From Lacinutrix sp. MedPE-SW (lineage in GTDB: Bacteria > Bacteroidota > Bacteroidia > Flavobacteriales > Flavobacteriaceae), in assembly GCF_001874145.1 (NCBI RefSeq), contig NZ_MPCX01000002.1:186001-250000 (forward strand): 64,000 nt of DNA. Reading direction: 5' to 3'. Shown here in pieces: positions 10,690-19,813 of this stretch. Position numbers and translations under genes: made by a program. Position 1 is the first letter of the stretch, and each line of letters starts with the position of its first letter. The notes under the pieces are model-generated. The model had not been told where the DNA came from. It worked only from the letters and a program-made list of their open reading frames with translations, and did not search any database.

Positions 10690-10777
10690 ATGTATTCTTT
10701 TCTTTAATAAGAAAGACATACGCACTATAAATTAATTTTTTAAAATTTCTGCTTCTGCAGAAATAACAATATAGATT

Positions 10778-11431
10778 ATGTTAGACAAAACAGGAATAGC
10801 TAAACGTATAGCAAAAGAAGTACAAGATAGTTATTATGTAAATTTAGGAATAGGAATTCCTACCTTGGTAGCAAATTATGTACGCGACGATATAGAAGTA
10901 GAATTTCAAAGTGAAAATGGAGTGCTTGGTATGGGACCATTTCCTTTTGATGGCGAAGAAGATGCCGACATTATTAATGCCGGAAAACAAACCATAACAA
11001 CTTTGCCAGGAGCTAGTTTTTTTGATAGCGCTATGAGTTTCTCTATGATTCGTGGTCAACATGTGCATTTAACCATTTTAGGCGCCATGGAAGTTGCAGA
11101 AAATGGAGATATTGCCAACTGGAAAATACCAGGAAAAATGGTGAAAGGTATGGGTGGCGCTATGGATTTAGTTGCAAGTGCAGAAAATATTATTGTAGCA
11201 ATGATGCATACAAATAGAGCAGGAGCATCAAAACTACTTAAAAAATGCTCATTACCATTAACGGGTGTTGGTTGTGTAAAAAAAATAGTAACCAATCTCG
11301 CTGTTTTAGAAGTAACAGAAAAAGGATTTAAACTTTTAGAACGCGCTCCAGGAGTTACAGTAGAAGAAATTAAACAAGCTACAGAAGGCACTTTAATTGT
11401 TGAAGGAGATATTCCAGAAATGAATATATAG
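10778..11431 (+). CDS. scoB: 3-oxoacid CoA-transferase subunit B
   Basis: 217 aa; VNLGIGIPTLVANYV, SENGVLGMGPFP motifs. Confidence 0.92.
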   Translation: MLDKTGIAKRIAKEVQDSYYVNLGIGIPTLVANYVRDDIEVEFQSENGVLGMGPFPFDGEEDADIINAGKQTITTLPGASFFDSAMSFSMIRGQHVHLTILGAMEVAENGDIANWKIPGKMVKGMGGAMDLVASAENIIVAMMHTNRAGASKLLKKCSLPLTGVGCVKKIVTNLAVLEVTEKGFKLLERAPGVTVEEIKQATEGTLIVEGDIPEMNI

Positions 11432-11452
11432 CCTCTTTTTAAGCAGTATTTC

Positions 11453-12076
11453 ATGCGAATAAGAACATTAACAAATAGCTATGTTAATTATCATTATTTA
11501 GAAGATAGAGATTATACACAAATTAAAGATCGTTTTCTTAGAAACACTACAATAGCTTTAGATTTTTTAGTAAAAACAAGCACCTTAACAATACGTTTTA
11601 TAGATAATGGAGTACCTAAAGTAATTGATATAGTTGATGTGTTAATAGCAGATACAAAGAACAATATTACTATTATTCCAGGTAATAGAAACGCATACAG
11701 CCCATCACATAACACGATATTGTTTTATGATACACATGGTGTAGTTTTTAGAAAAAATCATAAAAAAAGATGGTTTAGAAGTAATAAAGGCTACAATTCT
11801 CCAGTAGCCTTATTATCTCATGAGTTAATACATTGTTATAATGAAATTTATGATCCTGAAGATTACCATAAAAGAAAACAAGATTTTAAATCTAAAGGAA
11901 AAAAAATAGATGCAGATGGGCATGACCTTTCTTTTCCAAATGCAGAAGAAGTATTTGTTATAAAAATGACAAATCAAGTAGCAAAACGTTTAGGTGAAGA
12001 CAAACGAAGTAATTACGGTAGAAGCTATTATGCAACAGCATCTGTTTTAACCACAAAAAAGCTAAAAAAAAGTTAA
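11453..12076 (+). CDS. Putative M91-like (NleD-type) zinc metallopeptidase
   Basis: 207 aa; LLSHELIHCYNEIYDP (HExxH) and downstream NAEEVFVIKMTNQVAKRLGEDKRSNYG. Confidence 0.6.
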   Translation: MRIRTLTNSYVNYHYLEDRDYTQIKDRFLRNTTIALDFLVKTSTLTIRFIDNGVPKVIDIVDVLIADTKNNITIIPGNRNAYSPSHNTILFYDTHGVVFRKNHKKRWFRSNKGYNSPVALLSHELIHCYNEIYDPEDYHKRKQDFKSKGKKIDADGHDLSFPNAEEVFVIKMTNQVAKRLGEDKRSNYGRSYYATASVLTTKKLKKS

Positions 12077-12383
12077 AAGCACGCTAAAATGTTAAAATTT
12101 AATGCATTTGGTCGAATATTAATGCTTTTAAACTGATTTATTTAAAATCTGTTATATATTAGCAGTCCCAAACCTATCTTAAATAATAAACTCAAATGTA
12201 CCATAGCTTTAACTACTTTGTTATTTTTTTCGCACCCAGTTTATTATTAAATAATGTACCAAATCTATCATAAACTACCTACCTATGAATACAGATTTAT
12301 TTTTAATAAAACGTTTTAAAAAAATAAGAAATACTTTTAAATTTTTTGCAAGTATTATGTATTTAACAAAAAAAGTATTTATG

Positions 12384-14069
12384 CTATAGTCCTTTTGGTA
12401 TAGCGTTAATTAGTTTTTTAGTATACTCTTTTTTAGGTGACTTGTAAATAACATCGGCATCATCTAACTCTTCTATTTTTCCTTTATTCATTACCAATAA
12501 TTGATCACTCATATATTTAACCACAGCTAAATCATGAGAAATAAAGATATAAGTAAATCCAAATTTCTCTTTTAATTCGTTTAGTAAATTTAAAACCTGT
12601 GCTTGAACAGAAATATCTAAAGCAGATACAGATTCATCACATATAATTAATTTGGGTTGTAAGGCAACAGTTCTTGCTATGCCAACACGTTGGCGTTGTC
12701 CACCAGAAAATTCATGTGGATATCTATTAAAATGTGAATTATCTAAGCCAACCCTGTTTAATATCTCTATGGCTTTTTCTTTTCTTTTACTATATGTAGT
12801 AAATAATTTATGAACTTTCATGGGTTCCATTATAGCTTCACCAATAGTTAGTCTTGGATTTAGAGAAGAGTATGGATCTTGAAATATTATTTGTATTTCT
12901 TTTCTAAGTGTTTTTACTTCTTTAGTATTTAAAGTTGTAATATCTTTTCCTTTAAATAATATAGATCCGGCAGTTGGCCTGTCTAACAATAAAATAGCAT
13001 TTCCTAATGTAGATTTTCCACAACCAGATTCTCCTACTAAACCTAGTGTTTCACCTTCATATAAATTAAAACTGATATTATTTACTGCCTTAAATTTTTC
13101 AGCTTTAGAAAATAAACCAGCTTTCCCAACGTATTCCTTTTCTAAATTTTTAACCTCAAGTAAAGGCTCATTACTGTATATTTTACTATGTTGTTCTGCC
13201 CGCATACCTGCAGTTATTATTTGGGAATCGACACTATTATTCATAACATCCCTAATAGTAGGTAATGTTTTTAGTCTAGTATTTAATGATGGTCTAGAAT
13301 TAATTAAAGCTTTAGTGTATTTATGCTCTGGATTTTTAAAAATATTGGAAACCGTATTTTGCTCAACAATATTTCCTTTATACATCACTAAAACACGATT
13401 TGCAATTTGTGAGATTAATGATAAATCGTGAGTTATAAACAGAATACTCATTTTAGTTTCTTCTTGCAGTTCTTTTAGTAAAGATATTATCTCATTCTGT
13501 ACAGTAACGTCTAGCGCTGTGGTAGGTTCATCTGCAATTAAAATTTGTGGTTTACATGCAATAGCCATTGCAATCATTACACGTTGTTTTTGTCCTCCAG
13601 AAATTTCATGAGGATAAGCTTTAAATACACGATCTGGATTTGGCAATTTTACCTTACTAAATAACAAAAGAGTTTGGTTTGTAATTTCTTTTTTTGATAA
13701 GGTTGTATGTAGATTTAAAATTTCTTCAACTTGTTTGCCGCAAGTCATAGAAGGATTTAAAGCACTCATTGGTTCTTGAAAAATCATACCAATTTTCTTT
13801 CCTCTTATTTTTTGAAATGCTTTAGCTGTTATTTTGGTTAAATCTTCACCTTGAAAAATAATACTTCCAGAAGTTATTTTAGAAATCTTTTTAGGTAGTA
13901 ACCCTAATATTGCAGCAGTAGAAACGGATTTTCCAGAACCAGATTCTCCAACAATTCCTAAAATTTCATTAGCATTTAGTTGGTAGGTAATACCATGAAT
14001 AATTTCATTCTCCTTTTTATTATTAATAAAAGAAATTGAAAGATTATTTACTGTTAGTAGAGTGCTCAT
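12384..14069 (-). CDS. ABC transporter with two tandem ATPase domains (oligopeptide/YejF type)
   Basis: 561 aa; two Walker A (GESGSGKS, GESGCGKS), two signature motifs (SGGQKQR, SGGQRQR). Confidence 0.92.
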   Translation of the reverse strand: MSTLLTVNNLSISFINNKKENEIIHGITYQLNANEILGIVGESGSGKSVSTAAILGLLPKKISKITSGSIIFQGEDLTKITAKAFQKIRGKKIGMIFQEPMSALNPSMTCGKQVEEILNLHTTLSKKEITNQTLLLFSKVKLPNPDRVFKAYPHEISGGQKQRVMIAMAIACKPQILIADEPTTALDVTVQNEIISLLKELQEETKMSILFITHDLSLISQIANRVLVMYKGNIVEQNTVSNIFKNPEHKYTKALINSRPSLNTRLKTLPTIRDVMNNSVDSQIITAGMRAEQHSKIYSNEPLLEVKNLEKEYVGKAGLFSKAEKFKAVNNISFNLYEGETLGLVGESGCGKSTLGNAILLLDRPTAGSILFKGKDITTLNTKEVKTLRKEIQIIFQDPYSSLNPRLTIGEAIMEPMKVHKLFTTYSKRKEKAIEILNRVGLDNSHFNRYPHEFSGGQRQRVGIARTVALQPKLIICDESVSALDISVQAQVLNLLNELKEKFGFTYIFISHDLAVVKYMSDQLLVMNKGKIEELDDADVIYKSPKKEYTKKLINAIPKGL

Positions 14070-14103
14070 ATTTTGTAAATGTAGGAATTATAGTCCAATA
14101 TTT

Positions 14104-14181
14104 TACGGGTTTAACCGTAGCTAAAACCGAATGTTTCAAATTTAAATGTATTTCATCGAAAAAACATAAAACCGAATGTTT
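14104..14181. promoter_or_regulatory. Candidate regulatory region: TACGG-N6-CCGTA, TTTCATCGAAA and direct repeats TAAAACCGAATGTTT (14122-14136, 14167-14181)
   Basis: Read directly; lies in the divergent intergenic region between the ABC ATPase and the M43 protease. Confidence 0.45.
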
Positions 14182-14250
14182 GTTCAATTGAATTTTAATA
14201 CTTTGACTGACAATTCCTTAAAAAATTAATTAATATTTTAAACATTTAAC

Positions 14251-16662
14251 ATGAAAAAAACAATTACCCTATCATTATTGTGTTTTTTGCTTGCTTTTTG
14301 TGCTTTTGCACAAGTTGACAGAAAATGTGCTACCATGGAAAATTTGGAGTACAGAAAACAACAAGACCCTAATCTTGTACAGAGAATGCAGGATATCGAA
14401 GAGTTCACTAAGCTAAAAATACAGCAAATGGACAATTCTCAAAATAAAATTGTAGGTAACGTTATTACTTTGCCTGTAGTTGTACATGTATTATATCGTA
14501 ATTCTACAGAAAATATAAGTGTAGCTCAAATTCAATCTCAGCTAGACGTATTAAACGAAGACTTTAGGCGTACTAACCCAGATGCAGATAATATTTGGTC
14601 TCAAGCAGCAGATTCTGAAATAGAATTTTGCTTAGCAACTGTAGATCCTAATGGTAATGCAACCACTGGAATTACTAGAAAATCAACAACACGTCGTGAT
14701 TGGGGAACTAGTGATGATATGAAGCGTTCGTCTACAGGAGGAATTGATCCTTGGAATACTAGTGAGTATTTAAACATGTGGATTGTACCACAAATGTTAA
14801 GTAACGGAGGTACAATTTTAGGTTATGCTCAATTTCCAGGTGGTAATGCAGCAACAGATGGTGTTGTAATGGGTTATAACTATTTTGGTAGAACAGGAGC
14901 AGTAACAGCACCGTTTGATGGTGGTAGAACAACAACACACGAAGTTGGTCACTACTTAAATCTTCGTCATATTTGGGGAGATAGTAACTGTGGTAACGAT
15001 TTTGTGAGTGATACACCTACGCACCAAACCTCTAATGGTGGTTGTCCAGTAGGTCAAACCTCTTGTGGGTCTACAGATATGGTACAAAACTATATGGATT
15101 ACACTAACGATTCTTGTATGAATCTTTTTACACTTGGTCAAAAAAACAGAATGCGAGCAGTATTAGCAGCTGGCGGAGCAAGACGTAGTTTAGCACTATC
15201 AGATAAATGTGGAGCAGTAGCACAACCAACATGTACAGATGGTATACAAAATGGAAACGAAACAGGAGTAGACTGTGGCGGTTCTTGTACACCATGTCAA
15301 ACAGGAACACAATATTGCGCATCTCAAGGTAACAGTGTAAACGATGAATATATTTCAAGAGTACAAGTAGGAAGTATTAATAATCCTTCTGGAGCACAGT
15401 TATATTCAGATTTTACAAACACATCTACAGATTTAAATAAAGGTTCAAGCTACACAATAACAGTAACACCAACCTGGACAGGAACAACGTATAGCGAAGG
15501 CTATGCAGCGTGGATAGATTATAACGACGATGGTGATTTTACAGACTCTGGAGAACAAATTTTCTCTCTTGCAGCAACACAATCATCGCCAGTTAGTGGT
15601 ACGTTTACGGTACCTTCAGGAACTACAAATGGAGATAAGCGTTTACGTGTTTCTATGAAATACAACGGTATACCAACTTCTTGCGAAACATTCTCTTATG
15701 GAGAAGTAGAAGATTATACAGTAACAATAAAAACAGGGACAACAACGCCACCACCAACAGGATGTAGTGGAGCAATTTCATCTTTCCCTTATAACGAAAG
15801 TTTTGAGTCTAACTTTGGAGGATGGACACAAGGTAGCGGAGACGATTTTAATTGGACAAGACGCTCTGGTTCTACGCCATCAAGCAACACAGGACCATCA
15901 AGCGCAAGTGCTGGATCTCAATATGCTTATATGGAATCTTCAGCACCAAATTATTCTACAAAAAGAGCATTATTAGTATCGCCATGCTTTAATTTAGCAG
16001 GACAAAACCAAGCCACTTTTAGTTTTAAATACCACATGTACGGTGCAGCAGCAATGGGTAACCTAAAAGTAGCAGTAAGTACAAATAGTGGTTCATCTTG
16101 GACTACCGTATGGACGCAGTCTGGAAATCAAGGTAACGCTTGGCAAGATGCAAGTATAGATTTATCATCTTATGCAGGAAGCTCAGTTCAATTAAGGTTC
16201 GATGGTACAACAGGTACAACATGGCAAGGAGATATGGCAATAGACGCTATTAGCCTAACCAATGGTGCAGCAGATAAATGTGCTGGAGTAGCACCATATA
16301 ATAGCAGTCAATCTTACGCTGTTGGAGATCAAGTAACCTATAATGGATCGTTATACGAGAGAACATCAAGTGGATGGATTAATCTTGGAACTTGTGGTAC
16401 GGCAAGAACAACAAACGAAGGTTTTGTGCAGTATCTAGACGTACAAGTATCAGTATATCCAAATCCAGTAAGTGGCAATACACTATATGTAAAATCTAAC
16501 ATAGAAAAATTACCATTTACAGTAATAAATATGTTGGGTCAACAAGTAGCAAAAGGAACTTCAACACACGGTGTTAACGTAGGAAATTTAGAAGCAGGAA
16601 TGTACATGATTCAATTTAACGTAAACGATAAAATAGAAACTAGAAAGTTTATTAAGCAATAA
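14251..16662 (+). CDS. Secreted M43 (pappalysin-like) zinc metalloprotease with GEVED, MAM-like and carbohydrate-binding-like modules and a T9SS C-terminal sorting domain
   Basis: Signal peptide; THEVGHYLNLRHIWGD metzincin motif; QNYMDYTND Met-turn; GEVEDYTVTI; C-terminal VSVYPNPVSGNTLYV…GMYMIQFNVNDKIETRKFIKQ. Confidence 0.92.
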   Translation: MKKTITLSLLCFLLAFCAFAQVDRKCATMENLEYRKQQDPNLVQRMQDIEEFTKLKIQQMDNSQNKIVGNVITLPVVVHVLYRNSTENISVAQIQSQLDVLNEDFRRTNPDADNIWSQAADSEIEFCLATVDPNGNATTGITRKSTTRRDWGTSDDMKRSSTGGIDPWNTSEYLNMWIVPQMLSNGGTILGYAQFPGGNAATDGVVMGYNYFGRTGAVTAPFDGGRTTTHEVGHYLNLRHIWGDSNCGNDFVSDTPTHQTSNGGCPVGQTSCGSTDMVQNYMDYTNDSCMNLFTLGQKNRMRAVLAAGGARRSLALSDKCGAVAQPTCTDGIQNGNETGVDCGGSCTPCQTGTQYCASQGNSVNDEYISRVQVGSINNPSGAQLYSDFTNTSTDLNKGSSYTITVTPTWTGTTYSEGYAAWIDYNDDGDFTDSGEQIFSLAATQSSPVSGTFTVPSGTTNGDKRLRVSMKYNGIPTSCETFSYGEVEDYTVTIKTGTTTPPPTGCSGAISSFPYNESFESNFGGWTQGSGDDFNWTRRSGSTPSSNTGPSSASAGSQYAYMESSAPNYSTKRALLVSPCFNLAGQNQATFSFKYHMYGAAAMGNLKVAVSTNSGSSWTTVWTQSGNQGNAWQDASIDLSSYAGSSVQLRFDGTTGTTWQGDMAIDAISLTNGAADKCAGVAPYNSSQSYAVGDQVTYNGSLYERTSSGWINLGTCGTARTTNEGFVQYLDVQVSVYPNPVSGNTLYVKSNIEKLPFTVINMLGQQVAKGTSTHGVNVGNLEAGMYMIQFNVNDKIETRKFIKQ

Positions 16663-16696
16663 GCAATTATCCCTTTAAACTAGCTTATTTGTTGGA

Positions 16697-16727
16697 GAGT
16701 CCCAAGTTTTACTTGGGACTTTTTTTG
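16697..16727. terminator. Terminator hairpin after the M43 protease
   Basis: AGTCCCAAGT-TTT-ACTTGGGACT followed by a T-run. Confidence 0.88.
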
Positions 16728-16747
16728 TTTTTAAATTTAAAATTTAT

Positions 16748-16836
16748 GGGCAAATTTTTTCCCAAAAAGGCAAAAACCAGGCTTTCGGCAGTCGCTCTCT
16801 GCGAGGAGCTTCAACAAAGCCTCAATCCTTTTTGCG
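16748..16836 (+). repeat. Dispersed intergenic element, copy D (most divergent)
   Basis: CCAGGCTTTCGGCAGTCGCTCTCTGCGAGGAGCTTCAACAAAGCC…ATCC…GCG; shares TCGCTCTCTGCGAGGAGCT with copy B. Confidence 0.65.
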
Positions 16837-16864
16837 GGTGTAAGTAATTGTAATAAGTTATAGT

Positions 16865-17578
16865 TTAAACGTGAATAATTTCTTCTTCACTTAAAATGCG
16901 CTCACCACGAAGTCTCAAGAAAATTTGGGCTACAGCAATAGTATCTTTTTCGCAATAAGTTATAATGCGGTCAATATCATTTTCTTCATAATAAACACGA
17001 TAAACTTCACTGCCATCAATATCATCTTTTGGAGAAGGAATACCTAAAACGTTAGTCATTAATTTAAGAGAAGTATAGGTTTTATAGTCGCCAAACTTCC
17101 ATAATTCTAAGGTGTCAAGATGTGGTACTTCCCAAGGTTTTTTTCCAAAAAGATTAAGTTTGTATGGCAACTCAATACCATTAATAATCATGCGTCTCGC
17201 TATGTACGGAAAGTCAAATTCCTTACCGTTGTGAGCGCATAATAAATGTATAGCTTGGCTAAAATGAGAAATTAATAAATTTTTAAACGCCTTTAAAAGT
17301 GTTGGTTCTTCACCATAAAAAGATGTGGTTCTAAACAAACGTGTATCGCCTTGATTTGTAAAATATCCAACCGAAATACAAATTATTTTTCCAAATTCTG
17401 CCCAGATTCCTGCACGATCATAAAATTCTTCAGGTGTAAACTCTTCTTTTCTTTGGTAGCGTGATTTTGCTTCCCAAAGTGCTTGTTTGGTTTTATCTAA
17501 ATCTGAGAAATTATGTGTTTCAGGTACGGTTTCAATATCTAAAAATAAAATATTTTCTAAATTGAGTTTAGAGATCAT
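16865..17578 (-). CDS. Predicted 3'-5' exonuclease (PolB-like / RNase H fold)
   Basis: 237 aa; LFLDIETVPE (ExoI), CAHNGKEFDFPYIARRM (ExoII), YCEKDTIAVAQIFL (ExoIII). Confidence 0.85.
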   Translation of the reverse strand: MISKLNLENILFLDIETVPETHNFSDLDKTKQALWEAKSRYQRKEEFTPEEFYDRAGIWAEFGKIICISVGYFTNQGDTRLFRTTSFYGEEPTLLKAFKNLLISHFSQAIHLLCAHNGKEFDFPYIARRMIINGIELPYKLNLFGKKPWEVPHLDTLELWKFGDYKTYTSLKLMTNVLGIPSPKDDIDGSEVYRVYYEENDIDRIITYCEKDTIAVAQIFLRLRGERILSEEEIIHV

Positions 17579-17609
17579 AGCATATTATAAAAAACAAATG
17601 GTTTAAAAA

Positions 17610-18764
17610 TTAATTTTCATTTTGGTTTAACATTTTATAAGCCTCATCTATATAAAGCGAAATATCCTTTGTATAATGGCCAATACCTGCATCTGGTGAT
17701 TTTTGGTGTCCTAAACGAACAATTATAACATTGTCCTCTGGTTGCACAATTACATATTGTCCTAAGTGACCACGCATCATTTTAAAATCTTTGCCATTAT
17801 AGTTTTTAAGCCACCAACCATAACCGTAAACAGGATCGAATTTAGGAGTTAAAGATTTGGCAACAAAAGCAGAGTCTAAAACTTGTTTGCCATTCCATTT
17901 ACCGTGGTCTTTATATAGTTTTCCAAAGCGTGCAAAATCTTTTGCATTACTTGCAATACAGCAATATGCTTTAACTAAATCGTGCTCATCGCTATCTACC
18001 TGCCAAAGTGTTTGGTTTTCACTCCCTAAAGGTTTCCAGAAGCTTTCTTCTAAATATGTGTATAGTTTTTTTCCTGTAGCTTTTTCTATAACCATTGCTA
18101 GCATTTGTGTATCACCACTGGCATATTTAAAGGCTTTTCCAGGTTCTTCAACAACCTTTAAGCCATTCATTACTTTTGCTAAATCATCATCAAAATAAGC
18201 ACGTGTAGTAATAGATAATGGAGAATAATAAGCTTCGTCCCAATTAGTACCAGAGCTCATTGTAGATAAATCTCCAACAGTCATTTTTGCAGCTAAGCCA
18301 TCACAAAATTCTGGCAAATAATTACAAACAGGTTCGTCTAGACTTTTTATATAACCTTCCATTAAAGCCTTGCCTAATAATCCAGAAACGTAGCTTTTTG
18401 CCATAGAAAATGAATTTGATTTTGAGTTTTCGTTATAGCCATCAAAATAATTCTCGTACCAAATACTGTCGTTTTTAATAATAACATAAGCTACAGTTCC
18501 CCAATCTTTATTTGCTTTTTGTAGTGTTTCAGTTTCTTTGGCAGTATTGTATTTTTTGTGATTTGGCCATGGTTGAGGTGTACCAACATCTATTGTACGA
18601 TTATCAAATCTTTTATAATCATCTAAGAAAGCAGTTGTGTAACCACGCATATAAATGGTTCTTACCGCTTTTAATAAATAATCTGTGTCTGTAATGTAAA
18701 GTATGGCAATTAGTAAGCCAAATAGTACTACAAGTACTTTTAAAAGGTTTTTTAGAAATTTCAT
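17610..18764 (-). CDS. Serine hydrolase (beta-lactamase/class C PBP-like)
   Basis: 384 aa; SMAKSYVSG (SxxK), YASGDTQ (YxS/N-like), membrane-anchored N-terminus. Confidence 0.88.
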   Translation of the reverse strand: MKFLKNLLKVLVVLFGLLIAILYITDTDYLLKAVRTIYMRGYTTAFLDDYKRFDNRTIDVGTPQPWPNHKKYNTAKETETLQKANKDWGTVAYVIIKNDSIWYENYFDGYNENSKSNSFSMAKSYVSGLLGKALMEGYIKSLDEPVCNYLPEFCDGLAAKMTVGDLSTMSSGTNWDEAYYSPLSITTRAYFDDDLAKVMNGLKVVEEPGKAFKYASGDTQMLAMVIEKATGKKLYTYLEESFWKPLGSENQTLWQVDSDEHDLVKAYCCIASNAKDFARFGKLYKDHGKWNGKQVLDSAFVAKSLTPKFDPVYGYGWWLKNYNGKDFKMMRGHLGQYVIVQPEDNVIIVRLGHQKSPDAGIGHYTKDISLYIDEAYKMLNQNEN

Positions 18765-18803
18765 TTAGTTAGTTTTATAGAAAATTAAGATACTAATATT
18801 ATT

Positions 18804-19337
18804 TTATTGTGCAGTATTTTGTTGTTGTTTTCTTTGTTTCAGTTTTTCTTTATAGTAGGTTTTTGTAGCAGCGTATATTGTTTTTTCAATTTCAGCAAAC
18901 ACTGTATTTTCTGCGTTTTTTAAAGTTAATTTTTTGGTGATATTAACTTCGTTTTTAAGGTTTATTTCGTTTTTAATTTTTTTAATTTCTTCATCTAAAA
19001 AAACAAACTCTGCATAAATAGTTTCTTTTGCAGGACGTTTATATTTTATACTTGCAGCTTTATCCCATACAACAAAATCATCGCCAAGTATTTGTATTAG
19101 TTGTATCATGTAAATTGGGTCTGTAGCACTTAGCATAGAGCCTCCAAAAATAGAACCAGCATAGTTGCGGTTTTTCCAACTAGGCTTTAGTTTTATTTTT
19201 ACATATTGTAAATTGTCGCTAACCTGTATTAATTTTGCAGTGCTTCGCTTGTACATTGGTGACCAATTAAAGCCATATTTGTAAATAGTAGATGTTTTTA
19301 AAAAACGTTTTAAAAAATTGGTTGCAATTCTATACAT
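18804..19337 (-). CDS. DUF4442 / YiiD_C-type hotdog thioesterase-like protein
   Basis: NRNYAGSIFGGSMLSATDPIYMIQL pattern; start refined to 19337 (MYRIATNFL…), overlapping the upstream stop. Confidence 0.72.
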   Translation of the reverse strand: MYRIATNFLKRFLKTSTIYKYGFNWSPMYKRSTAKLIQVSDNLQYVKIKLKPSWKNRNYAGSIFGGSMLSATDPIYMIQLIQILGDDFVVWDKAASIKYKRPAKETIYAEFVFLDEEIKKIKNEINLKNEVNITKKLTLKNAENTVFAEIEKTIYAATKTYYKEKLKQRKQQQNTAQ

Positions 19338-19813
19338 TAAAATAAGCGTTGTTGTTTGTATGGGCTTTCGTGTTCTAAAAGCCACTGTTTACGGTTAGTA
19401 CCACCGGCATAACCTGTTAAGCTTCCATCACTACCAATAACTCTGTGACATGGAATAATAATCCATAATGGATTATTACCATTAGCATTTGCAACGGCTC
19501 TAATAGCTTTTATATCTCCGAGCTGTTTTGATAACTCTAGATAAGAAATAGTTTTACCGTATGGAATAGTTTGTAGTGTTTTCCATACGCGTTGTTGAAA
19601 AGCTGTGCCTATTGGGTTAAGCTTTAAGCTAAATTGCTTTCGGTCGCCATTAAAATATTCGTTAAGTTGTAATACGCAATCTTCTAAAACTTCTGGAATA
19701 TTATTTGAAATTTTCTCATTAGAATTTAAAATAGAAACAGAGTTTATACCGTTTACATCGCCAATAATTTTGGCAACTCCTAAAGGAGAATTAATGTAAC
19801 AGGTTTCTTCCAT
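19337..19813 (-). CDS. Methylated-DNA--[protein]-cysteine S-methyltransferase
   Basis: 158 aa; active site IIPCHRVIGSDGSLTGYAGG. Confidence 0.95.
   Translation of the reverse strand: MEETCYINSPLGVAKIIGDVNGINSVSILNSNEKISNNIPEVLEDCVLQLNEYFNGDRKQFSLKLNPIGTAFQQRVWKTLQTIPYGKTISYLELSKQLGDIKAIRAVANANGNNPLWIIIPCHRVIGSDGSLTGYAGGTNRKQWLLEHESPYKQQRLF

Noticed and set aside
10744-10761. TTTCTGCTTCTGCAGAAA inverted repeat upstream of scoB
   Set aside because: Short imperfect hairpin in AT-rich sequence between cotranscribed genes; no second instance noticed.
11056-11454. 132-aa minus-strand ORF opposite scoB
   Set aside because: Antisense to a strongly supported CDS; composition explained by the opposite-strand codons.
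12285-12389. Potential 34-aa ORF MNTDLFLIKRFKKIRNTFKFFASIMYLTKKVFML
   Set aside because: Overlaps the 3' end of a convergent gene in very AT-rich sequence; no RBS/promoter evidence and no coupling to another gene.
14759-15358. Several minus-strand ORFs (85, 61, 76 aa) opposite the M43 protease
   Set aside because: Shadow ORFs antisense to a clear multidomain CDS.
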